64,000 bases of DNA from Aeromicrobium stalagmiti (GTDB taxonomy: Bacteria; Actinomycetota; Actinomycetes; Propionibacteriales; Nocardioidaceae): positions 496,001 through 560,000 of the forward strand of contig NZ_JABSTZ010000002.1 of assembly GCF_013283745.1 (NCBI RefSeq). Reading direction: 5' to 3'. This document shows, piece by piece, positions 8,157-16,536 of the stretch (positions are counted from its first letter, which is position 1; each line of letters starts with the position of its first letter). The notes under the pieces were generated by a model. That model made no database searches. It was not told where the DNA came from and was given only the letters and a program-made list of their open reading frames with translations. The translations under genes were made by a program, and so were the position numbers.

Positions 8157-8185
8157 ACATTAATACTCACTTCTACTAATAATGT
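8157..8185 (+). promoter_or_regulatory. AT-rich palindrome, candidate NrtR-type operator
   Basis: Two 11-bp arms, ACATTAATACT and ACTAATAATGT, are separated by seven bases and pair at 9 of 11 positions. The site is strikingly AT-rich for this genome. It lies between the divergent ADP-ribosylglycohydrolase and YbjN/A1S_2505-like genes, 41 and 76 bp from their start codons. The Nudix-HTH regulator encoded at 9050 is the obvious candidate to bind it. The assignment is inference. Confidence 0.55.
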
Positions 8186-8260
8186 CGGGCGGGTCTGACA
8201 GATTGGTGGGAGTCGACGAGTGGGACGAGACCGAGTGCGTCCACGGAGCAGGGGGCAGAC

Positions 8261-9037
8261 ATGAGCGACGACGACCTGACAGGCCTGGCCGAGCGGGCCG
8301 AGGCCGCACTCAAGGAGGCCTGCGGCGCCGACGACCTCGCGGTCGACGACGACGGCGACTGGCCGATCGACGTGCAGGGCACGCAGATGTACGTCAGCGT
8401 GGTCGACGAGCCACGACCGCACGTCCACGTCTTCGCGCGCATCGCGACCGATGTCTCGAGCGACGCCTGGGCCGAGATCAACCACCTCAACAACGCGATG
8501 CTGTGGGCCAAGGTGATCCTCGGCGACGACGGCGGGGTCTTCCTGAGCTCACGCCTGCACCCGTCCGCCGTGACGGCCGAGGTGCTCGACACGACGCTCG
8601 AGGCGATCGCCGAGTATGCCCGCGACTGCGGCTCGATGCTCGAGGCGGTCTATGGCACCGGGCCGATCGACCCCGCGCAGCAGCGCACGACACCCGATGC
8701 CGTGACCGCCCTGGAGCCCGGTGCTGTCTTCGTGTTCGGCAGCGGCGCGACGGGCGGGCACACCGGTGGTGCGGCGCGGCTCGCGGTGGAGCGGTTCGGC
8801 GCCGAGCGGGGAGTCAGCGAGGGCCTGCGCGGAGACAGCTATGCCATCCCGACGATGCAGGGCTTTGCGACGTTCGAGGATGCCGCCGGGCGCTTCGTCG
8901 TGTTCGCCGCCGAGCATCCAGAGCTCGAGTTCTGGCTGACGCGCGTCGGTTGCGGACACGCTGGTTTCGCCGAGTCCGCCGTCGCCGAGCTGTTCGCCGG
9001 CACGCCGGCCAACGTGATCAAGCCACCCGGCTGGTGA
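8261..9037 (+). CDS. YbjN-type chaperone domain fused to an A1S_2505-like (macro-like) domain
   Basis: The 258-residue protein starts MSDDDLTGLAERAEAALKEA behind GGGGGC. Residues 1 to about 130 look like a YbjN / T3SS-chaperone-like fold (WPIDVQGTQMYVSVVDEPRPHV, then NHLNNAMLWAKVIL). Residues from about 145 (EPGAVFVFGSGATGGHTGGAA, then ERFGAERGVSEGLRGDSYAIPT and TRVGCGHAGF) match the A1S_2505 phage-associated family. That family has a FVFGSN...G.H..GAA phrase reminiscent of macrodomain ADP-ribose loops. The partner genes (glycohydrolase and NrtR-type Nudix) support an ADP-ribose or NAD-derived ligand. The join of a chaperone-like and a ligand-binding domain is notable. It is probably cotranscribed with the Nudix gene, 12 bp downstream. 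Confidence 0.8.
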   Translation: MSDDDLTGLAERAEAALKEACGADDLAVDDDGDWPIDVQGTQMYVSVVDEPRPHVHVFARIATDVSSDAWAEINHLNNAMLWAKVILGDDGGVFLSSRLHPSAVTAEVLDTTLEAIAEYARDCGSMLEAVYGTGPIDPAQQRTTPDAVTALEPGAVFVFGSGATGGHTGGAARLAVERFGAERGVSEGLRGDSYAIPTMQGFATFEDAAGRFVVFAAEHPELEFWLTRVGCGHAGFAESAVAELFAGTPANVIKPPGW

Positions 9038-9049
9038 CGACGTGACGAC

Positions 9050-9739
9050 GTGGTGAGGGAGCAGGGCCCGCCGCAGCACCCGTGGGCGTACGTGGCGGTC
9101 GACGTCGTGGTGCTCACGATCCGCGACCGGCAGCTGCAGGTCATGACGATCCGGCGCGCGATCGCTCCCGGGCAGGGCGGTCCCGCGCTGCCCGGCGGGT
9201 TCGTCCGTCTCGACGAGGACCTGGAGGCGGCCGCGCGGCGTGAGCTGCGCGAGGAGACTGGCCTGGAGGTCGACTACCTCGAGCAGGTCAGGACGTACGG
9301 CGCACCCGGTCGCGACCCGCGGGCCCGGACGTTCGCCGTCCTCTACCTCGCCGTGATGGCGGACCTTCCCGACGGGGCGGCCGGCACCGATGCGTCCGCC
9401 GCGTCCTGGGTGCCGGTCGACGAGCTGCTCGCCGTCGACCTGCCGTTCGACCACCACGAGATGCTCGTCGACGCGGTCGAGCGGGCCCGCTCCAAGCTCG
9501 AGTACACCCCGATCGCTGCCTCGTTCTGCCGCACCGCGTTCACGATCGGCGACCTGCGCCGCGTCTACGAGATCGTCTGGGGCAAGCGGCTCAACCCCGC
9601 CAACTTCGCCCGCAAGGTGCAGTCGGTCGAGGGGTTCGTCGTCGAGACCGGTGACGTGGTCTCCGAAGGACGCGGCCGGCCCGCCAAGACGTTCACCCGG
9701 GGCGACGTCACCCGCCTGCATCCGCCGCTGCGACGCTGA
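9050..9739 (+). CDS. nrtR: NrtR-type transcriptional regulator (Nudix domain plus winged helix)
   Basis: The 229-residue protein has a Nudix domain at about residues 15-150 with an intact Nudix box (G-x5-E-x7-RELREETGL, around residues 46-68). The C-terminal winged helix (FTIGDLRRVYEIVWGKRLNP through GRGRPAKTF) is characteristic of NrtR regulators of NAD metabolism. NrtR proteins bind ADP-ribose or related ligands and release DNA; many have lost Nudix catalysis, but here the box is complete, so hydrolysis of ADP-ribose is possible. The GTG at 9050 was chosen, with another GTG three bases later. It follows the macro-like gene by 12 bp. It probably controls both sides of the palindrome at 8157-8185. 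Confidence 0.88.
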   Translation: MVREQGPPQHPWAYVAVDVVVLTIRDRQLQVMTIRRAIAPGQGGPALPGGFVRLDEDLEAAARRELREETGLEVDYLEQVRTYGAPGRDPRARTFAVLYLAVMADLPDGAAGTDASAASWVPVDELLAVDLPFDHHEMLVDAVERARSKLEYTPIAASFCRTAFTIGDLRRVYEIVWGKRLNPANFARKVQSVEGFVVETGDVVSEGRGRPAKTFTRGDVTRLHPPLRR

Positions 9740-9792
9740 GCGGCCGCTGACTTCGAGTGGCCGAGACGGCGTGCCGGCCAGATGATCGGTGC

Positions 9793-10707
9793 ATGCGCAC
9801 CGACGTCGACATCATCAGCCACGGCACCCGTCTCTCCGCGTGGCACTACACCGCGGAGTCCGAGGCGCTGGCGTCCGTCCGCGGCAGGCCGTGCGTGATC
9901 ATGGCGCACGGCTTCGGGGCGACGAAGGACGCCGGGCTCGAGCCGTTCGCCGAGAGGTTCGCCGAGGCAGGCGCTGACGTCCTCGTCTTCGACTACCGGG
10001 GGTTCGGGACGTCCGACGGTGACAACCGACAGGACGTCGACCACCGTCGGCACCGCCAGGACTATCGCGCCGTCGTCGCGCACGCGCGGGCGATGCCCGG
10101 CGTCGACCCCGACCGCATCGTGCTGTGGGGCAGCTCCTACTCCGGTGGGCACGTCATCGCTGTCGCGGCGGGCGACCCCCGGATCGCCGGGGTCATCTCG
10201 CAGGGAGCGGCGATGGACGGGCTGGCCGCGGTGCTGATGATCTGGGGCTACGCCGGGCCGCTGCAGCTCCTCAAGCTGACCGGACACGCGCTGAAGGACG
10301 TCGCCCGCGCCGTCACCGGACGGCGTCCGCACCTCATCCCGATCGTCGGACCGCCCCGGAGCATCGCCGCGATCTCGAGCCACGACGGCGAGGCGGGCTA
10401 CCGCACGATCATGGGCCCGACGTTCCGCAACGAGATGCGCGCCCGTGGCATCCTGCCGATCCTGGCCAACCGGCCGGTCACGCAGGCCAAGAAGCTGCGC
10501 ATGCCGGTGCTCCTCGTCGTCGCGGCCCAGGACACGATCGCTCCGGTCTCGGCGGTCGAGCGGGTGGGGCGCAAGGTCTCGGGCCCGGTGACGGTCAAGC
10601 GGTTCGACGTGGGCCACTTCGACATCTACGCCGGTGAACCCTTCGTGAACTCCGTCGCGGCGCAGGTCGAGTTCGTCCAGGAGCTCGCGGCGGTGCGCCT
10701 ACGCTGA
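9793..10707 (+). CDS. alpha/beta hydrolase
   Basis: From the ATG at 9793 the protein has 304 residues and a complete alpha/beta-hydrolase layout: HGFGATKDAG at the oxyanion region, the nucleophile elbow GSSYSGG near residue 117, the acid in AAQDTIAP and the histidine in VGHFDIY. A lid region lies between. It resembles the S15/DUF1100-like esterases and dipeptidyl-peptidase-type hydrolases; the substrate is unknown. No export signal is seen, so it is cytoplasmic. I preferred this ATG over a GTG at 9757 because GATGAT ends six bases upstream, fitting a leaderless start. Confidence 0.9.
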   Translation: MRTDVDIISHGTRLSAWHYTAESEALASVRGRPCVIMAHGFGATKDAGLEPFAERFAEAGADVLVFDYRGFGTSDGDNRQDVDHRRHRQDYRAVVAHARAMPGVDPDRIVLWGSSYSGGHVIAVAAGDPRIAGVISQGAAMDGLAAVLMIWGYAGPLQLLKLTGHALKDVARAVTGRRPHLIPIVGPPRSIAAISSHDGEAGYRTIMGPTFRNEMRARGILPILANRPVTQAKKLRMPVLLVVAAQDTIAPVSAVERVGRKVSGPVTVKRFDVGHFDIYAGEPFVNSVAAQVEFVQELAAVRLR

Positions 10708-10738
10708 GAGCGACCTGTCACGACCGGGACCCGAGGCC

Positions 10739-12016
10739 ATGTTCTCCAGCATCATCACCTTCCTGCTGACCGTCCTGTCGACGGTGGTCCCGCCGACGTC
10801 GGCGACCGGTGGGCCAGGCGCGGACAGCGCGGCGTACAACCAGCACTACTACGCCAACCAGACGCCGTACGGCGACGCCGCCACGGCGCCGGTGATGGAG
10901 GCGCCCGACGGCTATCGGCTCACCTTCGTCGAGACGGTCGGACGCCACGGCGCCCGCACGCTGACCAGCTCGGCCCGTGAGCGCCGATCGCTCGCAGTCT
11001 GGTCCGCGGCGAAGAAGCAGGGCGCACTGACCGACCTCGGTGCGCAGTACGCCGACGACGTCACCCGGTTCCAGAAGCCGGAGCAGCAGATCGGCTACGG
11101 CAACCTGAGCTCGATCGGTGCACAGGAGTGGCAGGGCATCGGACGCCGCACCGCCGACGCGTACGGCGACTTCCTGCGGCAGGCGACGAGGGCCGGGGAC
11201 CAGGTCGTGTTCAAGACGTCGCCGGTCCTGCGGACGATCGAGAGCGCTGACGCGATGCGCTCGAGCCTGCAGAAGGCGGTGCCGGGGCTCGAGGTCGCCG
11301 ACTACGTGACCGACCCGGCGACGCTGCTGATCGGCAACGGTGCGTCCATCAACGGCAACCGTGCCGTCGAGCAGGTGCTCGCGCGCCCGGAGGTCGTCGC
11401 CGCGGCCGAGCACCTGCTGGGCCGTCTGTACGACGCGTCGTTCGTCGACGCGCTGGCCGATCCGGTCGAGGCTGCGCTCGACGTCTACCTGCTCTACTGC
11501 ACCGCCCCGGGCATGGCGGCCGACACCGACGTGACCTTCGAGCCGTACGTGCCGCTCCGCGACGCCAAGGTGCTGGCCTATGCCGTCGATGCGAAGAACT
11601 TCTACCAGTACGGCCCCGGCGTGGCCGGTGAGGACAGCTCGTACCGGGCGGCGCGACTGTTGCTCGACGACTTCTTCGCAGCCCTCGACGACCGGCTCGC
11701 CGGTGGCGACACGGCCGCGGTGTTCCGCCTGGCCCACGGCGAGACGACCATGCCCTTCGCGGCGCTGATCGACCTGCCCGGCAGCCAGGAGCAGGCACCG
11801 GCAGGCAGCGTCTACACCTACGACGACAACGACTGGCGCGGATTCGTCGCGGGGCGGCTCGGCGGCAACATCGAGTGGGCGGCGTACGCGAGTCGCTCGG
11901 GCAAGGCGCTGGTGACGGTCCGCTACAACGAGCAGCCGGTCAAGCTCGCCTCCGGCTGTCGCGCCACGACGCCGTACTTCTACCGACCCGCCGAGCTGCG
12001 ACGCTGCCTCGACTGA
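10739..12016 (+). CDS. secreted histidine-phosphatase superfamily protein (copy 1)
   Basis: The 425-residue protein has an N-terminal hydrophobic export signal (MFSSIITFLLTVLSTVVPP). It then has the histidine acid phosphatase signature VGRHGARTL (RHG near residue 67) and a late HGETTMPFA, where HGE takes the place of the usual HAE/HD proton donor. The family, which includes phytases and multiple inositol-polyphosphate phosphatases, releases phosphate outside the cell. It ends 25 bp before a close paralogue, so the two arose by tandem duplication. Shared phrases include YANQTPYG, GYGNLSSIG/GYGHLSSIG, EWQGIGRRT and LDVYLLYC. Confidence 0.92.
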   Translation: MFSSIITFLLTVLSTVVPPTSATGGPGADSAAYNQHYYANQTPYGDAATAPVMEAPDGYRLTFVETVGRHGARTLTSSARERRSLAVWSAAKKQGALTDLGAQYADDVTRFQKPEQQIGYGNLSSIGAQEWQGIGRRTADAYGDFLRQATRAGDQVVFKTSPVLRTIESADAMRSSLQKAVPGLEVADYVTDPATLLIGNGASINGNRAVEQVLARPEVVAAAEHLLGRLYDASFVDALADPVEAALDVYLLYCTAPGMAADTDVTFEPYVPLRDAKVLAYAVDAKNFYQYGPGVAGEDSSYRAARLLLDDFFAALDDRLAGGDTAAVFRLAHGETTMPFAALIDLPGSQEQAPAGSVYTYDDNDWRGFVAGRLGGNIEWAAYASRSGKALVTVRYNEQPVKLASGCRATTPYFYRPAELRRCLD

Positions 12017-12029
12017 CCGTCGCCAGACC

Positions 12030-12035
12030 TACAGT
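12030..12035 (+). promoter_or_regulatory. leaderless-type -10 (TACAGT)
   Basis: TACAGT ends six bases before the ATG at 12042, so the second phosphatase gene may have its own promoter despite the short gap to copy 1. Confidence 0.45.
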
Positions 12036-12041
12036 GGACGG

Positions 12042-13310
12042 ATGCGAACCCGGCGCCGTCTGCTTGCCCTCACCGTCGCGATGACCGCGCTGGCGGTGCC
12101 GCTGTCGTCCGCCCGCGCCGACGTCAGCAATGCGAAGTTCTACGCCAACCAGACGCCGTACGGCAATCCTGCGAGCAGCCAGGTCAAGGCGGCACCGAGC
12201 GGGTACGACCTGTTCTTCCTCGAGACCGTCGGGCGTCACGGCTCACGGTCGATGACCAACACCGATGGCGAGAAGCGGGCGCTCGCGATCTGGACGACCG
12301 CATCCCGCCGGGGACTGCTCACGACCCGCGGCCGGCAGTTCGCCGCCGACCTGCGGTCGTTCCAGGCCGCGGAGAAGAAGCTCGGCTACGGCCATCTCAG
12401 CTCGATCGGCAAGGACGAGTGGCAGGGCATCGGCCGTCGCACCGCGACCGTCGCTGGCGACTTCTTCGCCGAGGTCGCGCGCTCCGGCGACAAGGTCGCG
12501 ATGACCACCTCGCCGATCTACCGCACCAAGCAGAGCGCCCACTACATGGAGGTCGGTCTCTCGCGGGCGGTGCCGGGGCTGCGCTACGCCGCCCGGACGA
12601 CGGACGACGACCTGTTGATCGAGGACGGCTCGTCCCGCAAGGGCAGGGCCGCGATCGCTGCTGTCGAGCGTCGCTCGAGCGTCCGCACGGCGGCCAAGGA
12701 CGTCCTGCTGCGGATGTACCGTCCGTCGTACGTCGCGTCGATCAAGGATCCGCTGCAGGCGGCGCTCGACGTCTACCTGCTCTACTGCATCGGCGCCGGC
12801 ATGAGGGACGACACCGACGTGACGTTCGCCGACTACGTGCCGCTGTCGGCCGCGGCCAAGCTCGCCGAGGTCAAGGACGCGCACAACTTCTACCGCTACG
12901 GCCCCGGCGTCTCGGGGGAGCGCAGCTCCTACAAGGCTGCCGACCCGATCCTCGACGACTTCTTCGCCCGGCTCGACCGCCGCACGCGCGGCGGGCACAC
13001 CGCAGCGGTGTTCCGGCACGCCCACGGCGAGGTGACGATGCCGTTCGCGGTGCTCAGCCGGATGCCCCGCAGCCAGAAGCAGGCGAGCAGCGGATCACCG
13101 TTCACCTACGGCAGCAACCCGTGGCGCGGCTACGTCGTCGGACGCATGGGCGGCAACACCGAGTGGGCCGCCTACAAGAACGCAGGCGGCTCGGTGCTGG
13201 TCACGTTCCGCTACAACGAGCAGCCGGTCACCCTCACGTCGTGCACCCCGTCGGGCGCCGGCGGCGGCTACTTCTACCGGGTCTCCCAGCTCAAGAAGTG
13301 CCTCGGCTGA
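12042..13310 (+). CDS. secreted histidine-phosphatase superfamily protein (copy 2)
   Basis: The 422-residue product has a classical signal peptide (MRTRRRLLALTVAMTALAVP with cleavage expected after ARA). VGRHGSRSM carries the catalytic RHG, and HAHGEVTMPFA is the distal acid motif. It is collinear with the gene before it over the whole length, and the two are paralogues. Two similar but diverged copies suggest different phosphate ester substrates or a dose benefit during phosphate limitation. A separate leaderless-type promoter can be proposed in the 25-bp gap. Downstream is a repeat-containing intergenic region, convergent with the helicase gene. Confidence 0.92.
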   Translation: MRTRRRLLALTVAMTALAVPLSSARADVSNAKFYANQTPYGNPASSQVKAAPSGYDLFFLETVGRHGSRSMTNTDGEKRALAIWTTASRRGLLTTRGRQFAADLRSFQAAEKKLGYGHLSSIGKDEWQGIGRRTATVAGDFFAEVARSGDKVAMTTSPIYRTKQSAHYMEVGLSRAVPGLRYAARTTDDDLLIEDGSSRKGRAAIAAVERRSSVRTAAKDVLLRMYRPSYVASIKDPLQAALDVYLLYCIGAGMRDDTDVTFADYVPLSAAAKLAEVKDAHNFYRYGPGVSGERSSYKAADPILDDFFARLDRRTRGGHTAAVFRHAHGEVTMPFAVLSRMPRSQKQASSGSPFTYGSNPWRGYVVGRMGGNTEWAAYKNAGGSVLVTFRYNEQPVTLTSCTPSGAGGGYFYRVSQLKKCLG

Positions 13311-13320
13311 CGTCGGTCCT

Positions 13321-13377
13321 GGACGGATCCCGAGACATTCGGACGGCTCAGCGACCTCAACGTCTCATGATCCGTCG
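13321..13377 (+). repeat. degenerate long hairpin next to a 37-nt palindromic unit
   Basis: The sequence from GGACGGATCCCGAGACATT to the reverse-complement-like AACGTCTCATGATCCGTCG forms an imperfect 19-bp stem. The inner GAGACAT/GTCTC part resembles the TGAGACAT...ATGTCTCA palindrome next to it, so this is probably a diverged relative that may also act as a terminator between two convergent genes. Confidence 0.6.
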
Positions 13378-13393
13378 CACCGGGGACCGACGA

Positions 13394-13430
13394 TGAGACA
13401 TCCGGGTCGCTCCGCGGGCGAGATGTCTCA
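13394..13430 (+). repeat. 37-nt palindromic repeat unit (TGAGACAT-N21-ATGTCTCA)
   Basis: An 8-bp perfect inverted repeat with a 21-nt centre containing GGGTCGC. The same arms, total length and part of the centre recur three times at 51383-51543, showing this is a dispersed family. Confidence 0.85.
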
Positions 13431-13444
13431 GGACAGGTGCCGCG

Positions 13445-16033
13445 CTAGCGCTTGAGGCGGACGAGGTCGGCCAGCGCAGCGTCGGACAGCTCGGTCAGGG
13501 CGCCCTCGCCGCCGTTGACGACCGCGTCGGCCAGCGAGCGCTTCGACCGGATGAGCTCGGCGATCGACTCCTCGATCGTGCCCTCGCTGATGAGGCGGTG
13601 GACCTGGACGTTCTTGGTCTGCCCGATGCGGTGCGCGCGGTCGGTGGCCTGGTCCTCGACGGCGGGGTTCCACCAGCGGTCGTAGTGGATGACGTGGTCG
13701 GCGCGCGTGAGGTTGAGGCCGACGCCGGCGGCCTTGAGCGACAGCACGAACACCGGCAGCTGACCGCTCTGGAAGGCGTGGACCATCTTCTCGCGGCCGC
13801 GCACCGTGGTGCCGCCGTGCAGGAACTGGTTGCCGATCTTCTTCTCGTCGAGGTGCCGCGTGAGCAGCCGGCCCATCTGGGCGTACTGCGTGAAGACGAG
13901 TGTCGCGCCCTCCTCGGCGACGATCTCCTCGACGAGCTCGTCGAAGACGCCGAGCTTGCCGGAGCGACCGGTCAGGCGGCCCTCGGGCTCACGGAGGAAC
14001 TGTGCGGGGTGGTTGCAGATCTGCTTGAGCTGCGTGAGCAGCTTGACCACCAGACCGCGGCGCTGGATGCCCTGCGCCTGCTCGATCTGCGCCATGGTGC
14101 TGCGCACGACCGCCTCGTAGAGGCCGACCTGCTCGCGGGTGAGGTTGATGCTGTGGTCGGTCTCGATCTTGGGCGGCAGCTCCGGTGCGATGCCGGGGTC
14201 GGACTTGCGGCGGCGCAGCACGAACGGCCGGATGAGCTGAGACAGGCCGGTGGCCTTCTCGGTGTCGCGACGTGACTCGATGTCGCGCGACCAGGTGCGC
14301 CGGAACTGCTCGTAGGTGCCGAGCAGGCCCGGTGTCGTCCAGTCGAGGATCGCCCAGAGCTCGGAGAGGTTGTTCTCGACGGGCGTGCCGGTGAGGGCCA
14401 GGCGGGCGACGGCGGGGATGTCGCGGATCGCGCGCGCCGTGCGGGCGTGCGGGTTCTTGATGTTCTGCGCCTCGTCGGCGACGACGAGGCCCCAGCCGGG
14501 CTCGTGCTCGGCCAGCAGGTCGGCGTCGGCGCGCATCGTGGCGTAGGTCGTGACGAGGAACCCGTCCTTGACGTCGACGAGGTTGCGACGCGCCCCGTGA
14601 TAGCGGTGGACGGGCACGCCGGGGGCGAATCGCTTGATCTCACGCTCCCAGTTGCCGAGCACCGAGGCAGGGCAGACGACGAGGGTCGGCGCGGTCGACT
14701 CGACCGCCCGCTGCAGGTGCAGCGCGATCAGCATGACGGTCTTGCCGAGGCCCATGTCGTCGGCGAGGATGCCGCCGAGCCCGAGGTCGACGAGCTGGGT
14801 CATCCACTGCAGGCCCTGCAGCTGGTAGTCGCGCAGGTGACCGTCGAGGTCGGACGGCTGGCGTCCGGGCTGGATGTCGCGGTCCTGCACCGCGAGCCGC
14901 TTGCGGACGTCCTCGAGCCACCCGACGGTGTCGACCTCGGTCGTGTGGCCGTCGACCTCGAGCTGGCCGGTGACGGCGGCCCGCAGCGCGTCGAGCGCGG
15001 AGATGTCGCGGGTGCGCTGCTCCAGCACCCGGTTGAGGCGTGACTTGTCGACGAAGACCCACTTGTCGCGCAGCCGCAGCAGCCCGCTCTGCGACTGCGC
15101 GAGCTGGTCGAGCTCGGCCGCCGAGAGGATGTCGGCGCCGAGGGCGACCTGCCAGTCGAACGAGAACAGCTGGCCCTGGGTGAACGCCGAGGGACGGTCG
15201 GATCCGGGCGTCTCGCGACGCTGGACGACCGCCGACGTCGACAGCTCGCGGACGAGCTCGGGCGGCCACCGCACCTCGACGCGGTTGGCCATGAGCGTCG
15301 GCGCCAGGCTGCGGTCTCCGAGACGGGCCAGGTCGTCGGGGCTCACGGTGACGGCGCCGCGGGCGTGCGCGTCGCGCAGGGTCGCCGCCGAGGCCCACCA
15401 CGGCTCGAGGCGGCGCAGCATCGCGGCCGTCGGCTCCTTGGCGTCCTGCGCCATGGGGTGGGACGAGCCGTTGAAGAGGTCGCCGGCGTCGAAGGCCGCG
15501 AACGAGCCGGAGCGGGGGTGGACCCGCAGCCGGACGACGGCCGCCTGGTCAGGGGTGGGTCGCTCGAGGAACGACACGATGAGCGACCACGAGAACGTCG
15601 TCTCGCGCGTCCGTTGCGGGGCGGCCTGCGGCGAGACGTACGGCTGGCGCTGCGGGGTCGAGGCGGCGGCGGGCGCGTCGACCGCGAGGGCCTTCATGAA
15701 GGCGTTGATCGACGCCTGGCCGGCTCCGGCGTTGGGGCCGATCGCGGCGCCCGAGTTCTGCAGCTGGTTGAGCTCGGCGGCGTCGGGGGAGCCGAGCGCG
15801 CCGCGCGCCATGATGCGCAGCGCGAGGATCGCCGGGGTCGCCCAGGCGCGCACCGACTTGTCGGCCGCCATGACCCGGATGCCCTGGCTGAGCGCGCCCA
15901 CGGCCTCGTTGGCGGTGGCGCTCTGGTCGCCGTCGGGGGCGTGGAAGACGAACCGCGAGTCGGCCGGATCCTCTGCCGCGACGAACTCGACCGGATAGCG
16001 CAGCAACAGGCGCAGATCCATCGCGGTGGGCAT
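13445..16033 (-). CDS. SNF2-family DEAD/DEAH-box helicase
   Basis: The 862-residue protein has a long N-terminal region ending in a SNF2-associated segment, then a RecA-like motor. The Walker A loop DDMGLGKT is near residue 428, DEAQNIKN (motif II) near 517, [18 protein letters not shown] in motif III, and motif VI is [11 protein letters not shown] near 800. It is of the bacterial Rad54/RapA-like type, a double-strand DNA translocase acting on DNA-protein complexes. I place the start at the ATG at 16033 behind AAAGGG; a second ATG at 16021 is possible, and the frame further upstream is not helicase-like. It stands alone, divergent from the DUF2256-DUF3253 gene. No adjacent nuclease or methylase suggests a defence cassette. 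Confidence 0.93.
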   Translation of the reverse strand: MPTAMDLRLLLRYPVEFVAAEDPADSRFVFHAPDGDQSATANEAVGALSQGIRVMAADKSVRAWATPAILALRIMARGALGSPDAAELNQLQNSGAAIGPNAGAGQASINAFMKALAVDAPAAASTPQRQPYVSPQAAPQRTRETTFSWSLIVSFLERPTPDQAAVVRLRVHPRSGSFAAFDAGDLFNGSSHPMAQDAKEPTAAMLRRLEPWWASAATLRDAHARGAVTVSPDDLARLGDRSLAPTLMANRVEVRWPPELVRELSTSAVVQRRETPGSDRPSAFTQGQLFSFDWQVALGADILSAAELDQLAQSQSGLLRLRDKWVFVDKSRLNRVLEQRTRDISALDALRAAVTGQLEVDGHTTEVDTVGWLEDVRKRLAVQDRDIQPGRQPSDLDGHLRDYQLQGLQWMTQLVDLGLGGILADDMGLGKTVMLIALHLQRAVESTAPTLVVCPASVLGNWEREIKRFAPGVPVHRYHGARRNLVDVKDGFLVTTYATMRADADLLAEHEPGWGLVVADEAQNIKNPHARTARAIRDIPAVARLALTGTPVENNLSELWAILDWTTPGLLGTYEQFRRTWSRDIESRRDTEKATGLSQLIRPFVLRRRKSDPGIAPELPPKIETDHSINLTREQVGLYEAVVRSTMAQIEQAQGIQRRGLVVKLLTQLKQICNHPAQFLREPEGRLTGRSGKLGVFDELVEEIVAEEGATLVFTQYAQMGRLLTRHLDEKKIGNQFLHGGTTVRGREKMVHAFQSGQLPVFVLSLKAAGVGLNLTRADHVIHYDRWWNPAVEDQATDRAHRIGQTKNVQVHRLISEGTIEESIAELIRSKRSLADAVVNGGEGALTELSDAALADLVRLKR

Positions 16034-16086
16034 CCCTTTATTGTCGCCCACGCCTCCAAGCAGCGGGCAGCGAGGTGGGGTGGGAC

Positions 16087-16500
16087 ATGTCACGGTTGGC
16101 GCTGGTGCCCGCCACGGGGGAGGCTGTTCAGGTGCCTCCTGCCAGCAAGACCTGTGTCGCCTGCGGTCGAGCGATCAAGTGGCGCAAGAAGTGGGAGCGC
16201 GACTGGGACCAGGTCCGCTTCTGCAGCGCCGCCTGCCGCAAGCGGGGTGTCAGCGCCGTGGACGTCGACCTCGAGCGCCGGATCCTCACGATGCTTGGCT
16301 CGCGAGCCCGCTCGTCCACGATCTGTCCGTCCGACGTCGCCCGCGAGGCGGCGCCTGACGACTGGCGTCCGCTGATGGAGCCCGTACGCCGTGCTGCTCG
16401 CCGACTCGTCGACCGTGGCGAGGTCGAGATCACCCAGGCAGGGGCGGTCGTGGACCCGTCCACGGCCAAGGGGCCGATCCGCATCCGGCTGCCGCGCTGA
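16087..16500 (+). CDS. DUF2256 and DUF3253 domain protein
   Basis: The 137-residue product joins two small domains. The N-terminal part has [20 protein letters not shown] and FCSAACRKR, a four-cysteine zinc ribbon of the DUF2256 type. The C-terminal part ([27 protein letters not shown] through [12 protein letters not shown]) is a winged-helix-like DUF3253 domain. Such proteins are common but uncharacterised; a nucleic-acid-binding role is an inference from the two folds. The ATG at 16087 was chosen over a GTG at 16075. It is divergent from the helicase. Confidence 0.85.
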   Translation: MSRLALVPATGEAVQVPPASKTCVACGRAIKWRKKWERDWDQVRFCSAACRKRGVSAVDVDLERRILTMLGSRARSSTICPSDVAREAAPDDWRPLMEPVRRAARRLVDRGEVEITQAGAVVDPSTAKGPIRIRLPR

Positions 16501-16536
16501 CGGCACCCATCCGCACCGTTCTGAGAGGGTGGGCAC

